DNA of 64,000 nucleotides from Amoebophrya sp. A120 (Eukaryota; Sar; Dinophyceae; Syndiniales; Amoebophryaceae). A program made the translations under genes and the position numbers. The stretch spans positions 2,917,250-2,981,249 of the forward strand of contig CAJINV010000002.1 in NCBI GenBank assembly GCA_905178155.1, given 5' to 3'. This document shows, piece after piece, positions 56,701-62,700 of this stretch. Under the pieces are notes generated by a model. The model did no database searches and was not told the DNA's origin. It worked only from the letters and a program-made list of their open reading frames with translations. Positions within the stretch are counted from its first letter, which is position 1; the number at the start of each line of letters is the position of its first letter.

Positions 56701-59700
56701 GCTTCCTGATGCCTACTCCGCATGAGAAATGCCCTCTCCGCGTACCACAAACTGGACCCCTGTTGCTGGTCACGCAATACAGATTTTTTTAGAGTCCAGA
56801 GTTAGCATCACAAGTTCGAAACTTCCAGACCCAGACATTTTTGCATTTGATAGCCGTCCGACAGGAGCGCATTCGGCTGCCCGGCGCGGAAAGCATCTAT
56901 CGAGTGAACAAGCCGGATGCTCTCGTATCAAATGCAAATATCGATCTGGGTCTGGAAGGATATAACGTGTGAGTGTGACGCTAATTTTGGAATCTACATA
57001 AAATCTGTATTGCATGAACAGCTAAGAAGGTGCAATTTGAGCTACGCAGAGAGGGCATTTCTCATGCGGTATGAGCATCAGAAAGCCCTCGCAAAATCTC
57101 TGATGCCAGGGCATGCATCACAGATCTCATGGGTCATGCAAAATCTGCATGACAAACTCCTGCTGATTTCTACTCAGATAACAACAAAACTCACGTCGCA
57201 GCCGTCCCAGGAGTTTCGGTTGTTGTCTCTCGGTAGAAATCGCGCCGTTCAATTTTCTGCTTTAGAGTTTACCGGGTTACCCTAGCTGCGCGCTACTCTT
57301 TCAGTTCGTGCGGGCTCCAGGTGCTGCGATCACCAGCAGGAGCTTAACAACAGCGAACATAAGAACGTCGGATTTTCGATTGCTCTACATTACAAGACCG
57401 GCACTTGTGTCGGCCCGCCGAAGCTTCGCGTGCGGGTTCAGCAGTCTTTCTTCCTTCGCAAAAGGTGAGTCTCCTGACCCTTCTGGTCGTCACCATTCCG
57501 CCCGCATTCGTGCTCGCACGGCTGCCTACGACGACGACGACGGTTTAAAGTTTGTAGTTTTGGTTTACAAAAGGGACGCCCTACCCTTAGTTTCCCAACA
57601 TGACAAACTCCTGCTGCATTCTTCCAGACCCAGACATGTTTGCAATCCATATCTCGGGTACGTGTATTACCTGAACCCCGCGCAGTCGCTCCCGGAACTG
57701 GAGGCCTACTATGACTTGCTCAAATCGGTTACCATCTCAAACGTTACAATAGAATCTGGAATTTGTGTTGCATGATGAGCATGACAGACTCGCACAGCGT
57801 TCCACCTTTTGTAATACAAATTTCGCCAGATAGTTGTCGTTGGGTTTGGGGCTCCGGAACTTGTCATGCGCAATCCTATGCGACTTGGCTAGATCTACTT
57901 GCACTCTTGCATCACAGATTTCCATATTCTATTGTAACGTGTGAGATTGTATTAACACCTGAGCGGGTTATACCTACTGGGGTTCCTTTCTGGATTCCCT
58001 GGCCGACGACGAGGTGGCCTTCACGAAGATGCTCTTGGAAGCGGAGCGGGAGATATCCAGGAAAAAACAGATCCAATTTGTCATGCAAAGCATGCATAAA
58101 ATCCGCTATTTGTCATGCAAAACATGGATGTGGATGGGTGTTTTTTCCTGCTGATAGGAGAAGAGTTTTGAAGACACCGAGATGATGGACGAAGCGGCAG
58201 AGCTATGAACTGCAAGAGAAGAAGTATCGTATTCGTATAAATGCATTACAAATTTCCTCAGCATGAGAAATAAAATTTGTAATGCGGATTTACCTTAACA
58301 AAACGATTTGTAATGGTGCATGACTGCAATTATACGAGTGCGATACTTTTGCACAGGATAAGAGCAGCGGCTGCTGGCAGGTGGCACCTCCAGCGGTTCC
58401 GCAGATGATCTCTGGAACAAACAAGAGGCAGTAAACCGGGACGAACAGGAAGAGCGACGTGGCGCGGTGCTGCACAAAGCGTTTGAGCAGATATGGCGTT
58501 CTCAAATGTTACATTCTCAACTGTTACATGATTTGTCATGCAAAACGAACATCAACACTCACAAGGTGAAGCTACTTCGCATGACAATTTTGGAAAGGCT
58601 AAACAGCACCTAAATCTGTGCGGAATTTGTAATGCTACAGGTGCAAACTCCCTGCTTTGACTTTTGCCATTCTTGCATCACAAATCCATGTAAACAGTTG
58701 AGAATGTAACAGTTGAGAACGCCATAGCAGACGTTTGCGGGGTCGAAGATGGTGATTCTAGAGAGTTGCCTGAATCGCCATATCTACAACTTCACAGCGG
58801 AGATGAATAAACCTATGCTGATATCCTGAGTAAAAACGGGGCCCACACCCCAGAGTTGTCATGCAAATATCTGCATGCCAAAAAGGTCTCTCACGCGGAG
58901 CCCCATGAGAGCCATTTGCTAGTCGTGGTTTGGAATTTGTGATGCTAGAATCAGCATGACATGCTAGATCTGTGATGCAGCTTCGGAACTAGCTAAACAG
59001 GATTGATTACACTACAAGGACAAAAAATTTGTCATGCGAAACAGCCCATGTTGACTCTGGTGTGGGGACAGTTTTACTCAGGATAGGTGACGCCGGCCGA
59101 GGAAGAAGCTGCAACTGCACTAGCCGAGGAGATATGAATTGCAAAAGTATCCGTATCCGATATTCGTCGTACTAATCGCATTTATGCATTTAGTATACAA
59201 ATCTTTTAGTTACAGTGGAAAGCAATTCTAATTCCATTTTGAATGCTGAGCAAATTTGTAATGCGATAATTCTACGAGTACGATGCAGATGATGCTTTTG
59301 CATTTGATAGGAGAAAACACGAGGCGGGCCGTGGGGCGGGGCGACAGCTTTTTATGCAGTGCAAAAGTATCGTACTCGTATAAATGCATTACAAATAATT
59401 TCCCCAGCATGAGAAAGAAAATTTGTAATGCAGATTTGCGTTGGAAACAAGATTTGTGATGCAAGACTTGCATTTGTACGAGTACGATACTTTTGCACAG
59501 GATACAGCTGCGGACGCCCTGTCGAACGGAGACCGCGTATCAAAAGGAAAAACCCCCCCCTCCCCATTTCGAAGTGGAAATCTGTGATGCGGGATTTGTG
59601 TACACAAATCGGCTTTGTCTTGCAGCAGAGGAATGCAGCTGCAGGCAGGTACAAAGGGGGGGAAGGTGCGTTTTGGTGTAGGCGCCTAGCAAGGCATGCA

Positions 59701-62700
59701 TGTCCTCCGTAGGCCATACAGCATGGCAAATTACCTGCAGAACGCGGCCAGGCTTTTGGATTTGCCTTCTTGCAATACAGAGATGATTTGTGGTCTTAGA
59801 TCAGCATCGCAAATTTTCAGAAGTATCCCGCTCTGGTATGGGGAGGGGGGATTTTTCCTCACCACACCGCGCGCGGGAAGAGGAACAGGCCCGCGAGAGA
59901 GCCTATGAATCGCAAAAGTCTCGCACTCGTATAAATGCATTACAAATTTCCTCAGCATGAAAAAGAAAATGCGGATTTGCCTAAAAGAAAAAGACTTGTG
60001 ATGCAAAAGAAAATTTGTAATGCGGATTTACCTACAAGAGAAAGATTTGTGATGCAAGACTTGCACTTATACGAATACGATACTTTTGCACAGGATAAAG
60101 CCATGGCGCAAGCAACTTCGATGATCGTGGACGCCGCTACGTTGATATGACAGTGCACCGCTCCCCCTTGTTCTCATTTCTCATGCAAAATACCAAGTCC
60201 ACCCTTTACTGCCCTGTGGCACTGTTTGCATGACAAGTTCTGGTAGCCCAAATTGCACTAAACCTCAGTCGTGCAGCAAATTTGTCATGCAAAACCGGCA
60301 TTCTTGCTGATGCTTGTATTGCCGTTCATGCTATAAATGAGGAGGAGGCCGCGGGGGAGTTGTGCACTGTCATAGTTGACGGCTTTGGTGAAGAGCTGGA
60401 AAAACTTCCCGACGGCGCTAGCGTATCGCGAGAAAAAACGGTTTCACTGTAAACTTGTGATGCAGAAAATGGATCGCAGAAGTATGTGTCATGCTACACA
60501 TGCAAGACCAAGACAATGGATTTCTAGCTGTATTTTCCCGTAGGAGCCCCGCATGGCAAATTTCCGCTGTCTGTCATGTAAAACAAACTTGTGATGCAAA
60601 ACTTGCAAAATCATTAGTTACAGTAAGCCACTTTTTTCGTACGATATAGCGCACGACATGCTGGTGCACCAACAGCACTCCAGCCTGCAGAGTGATCTGC
60701 CGTTTTCGCGAGGGGGGGAGCTTCAAGCGCCGGGGGAAGAAGGAGGCGCTCCTGCTGGTACGACAAGTATGGTCAACTATTACGGTAAGGTAATAGAGGA
60801 AGATGACGTCGGCGACGAGGAGAAGGTGAAGGACGAGCAAGATTTAGAAGTCCTAGAAGGAAAGAAGACCACCTCCACACGACGAAGAGCCCGCGGGACC
60901 ACGTCCCGCGATTCGGATGATGAAGATGAAGTAGATGAACAAGTAGAGGAAAGCATAAACAAGGACAAGCTATGCTGTGCAAAAGTATCGCTGTACTCGT
61001 AGTAATTGCACATATGCATGACAAATCTTCCTCCTAAGGTAAAACAGCATTACAAATTCCACTTTCCTACTTCTTGTCAAAATTTGTAATTCAATTTATG
61101 TACTAAGTACGTTACTTTTGCAATGCATACAAGCATTACCACGACAAGCGTTTAAGGCGTGAAGCTAGGCACAAGCTTTACGATTTAGATAAAGACGGTA
61201 TGACCTGCTCAAACGTTACAACCTCAAACGTTGCGATAGAGTTTCGGTTTTGTATTGCATGATGAGCATGACAGACTCGGACAACATTCCACTTTCTGCA
61301 ATACAAATTTCGCCAGATTGTAGTTAGTGCGGATTGGGACTCCAGAACTTGTCGCGCGCAATTCTACGAAAGTTCAAGTTGGCTAGGTAATGCACTTCTT
61401 GCAACACAAAGCTCAGATTCTCGTTCTACTGTAACGTTTGAGATTGTAACACCTGAGCGGGTTATAGACCGAGCAGAGATTTTTTTCCATTGGTACCGTC
61501 ATAGGGACTATCAAATGCAAATATGTCTGGGTGTGGAAACTTGTGATGCAAATCTCTGAATGGTGGGCGCACTATAATATGCAGCCAAGCATGACATTGA
61601 CAAGTTTTTGCACTGCCATGTGTTTCGTTTTCCGCATGGCAAACTGCGTTTTTACATGATACGCGAGAGGCCCCATTCCTGCTTACGCATCACAGATCTA
61701 AGAATCATGCCAGACAAGCATGACAAATCCTACATTAATATTCCAGACCCAGACATTTTTGCAATGCATAGGGACCTGAAGACCGAAGCCGGGGAGTCGC
61801 TCAGCTCCGGAGCGTATCAAGTGTAAAAGTGTCTGGGTTTGGAAGGATGCAAGGTTTGTCATGCACATTTTGCATGACTCCTGATGTCTGCGATGCATGC
61901 CCTAGCATCACAGATCTTGTGAGGGCTTTCTGATGCCTATACCGCATGAGAAATGCCCTCTCGCCGGGGCCAAAACCAGACCTCTTTTGCTGTTCATGCA
62001 ATACAGATTTTTGGATAATGCAGACGCAGCATCACAAGTTGCATTCTTCCAGACCCAGACACTTTTGCAATGCATAGAGCGAGCCTCCAGAAGGCACATG
62101 ACACACTGGACGCCGCCGCGCGGTCTTTTGACTGGAGCAAGTGGCTTCGGAACTATGGGGCTCTCAAACGTTTACATTCTCAACTGTTACAACATGATTT
62201 GTCATGCAAAATGACCATGAGCCGCAAGACGATCAAGCTGCTTCGCGTGACAAATTGTCGAAGGCCCAAACAGAATCTAAATCCGTGCTAAATTTGTGAT
62301 GCAAGACTTGCAAGCTTTCCCCTTTCCCTATTGCTGTTTTTGCATGGCAAATTCATGTCACAGTTCAGAATGTAACAGTTGAGAGCACCATAAGAACCGC
62401 GCACTGATCGTGCACCGTACCCTTCATATCAAAAGAAAAAAGTTCGTCACGATCACTCATGGGCATTTTTGCAATACAAAACTGTCTGCCATGCGTAAAA
62501 ATGCATCACAGCCGCACTTCCTAAGGGATTTCCCTAGTGTTTCTGCAATACAAGGAGAAGTTGCGATGCTAAAAAAGTTTGTAATGCAAAATCTGCAACT
62601 AAGTGACTGTGACAAGCTTTTTTCTCTCCATACTTCACGTCCTGGTGACCCGACGCCTGGCCCGGGAGCTCCGGAAGCGCGCGGCGCGGCGGCGGCAGAT

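Noticed and set aside
61170-61200. EF-hand calcium site
   Set aside because: LYDLDKDG fits the first half of a loop, but after joining the next exon (AEIFFHWYRH) the remaining ligand positions are wrong.
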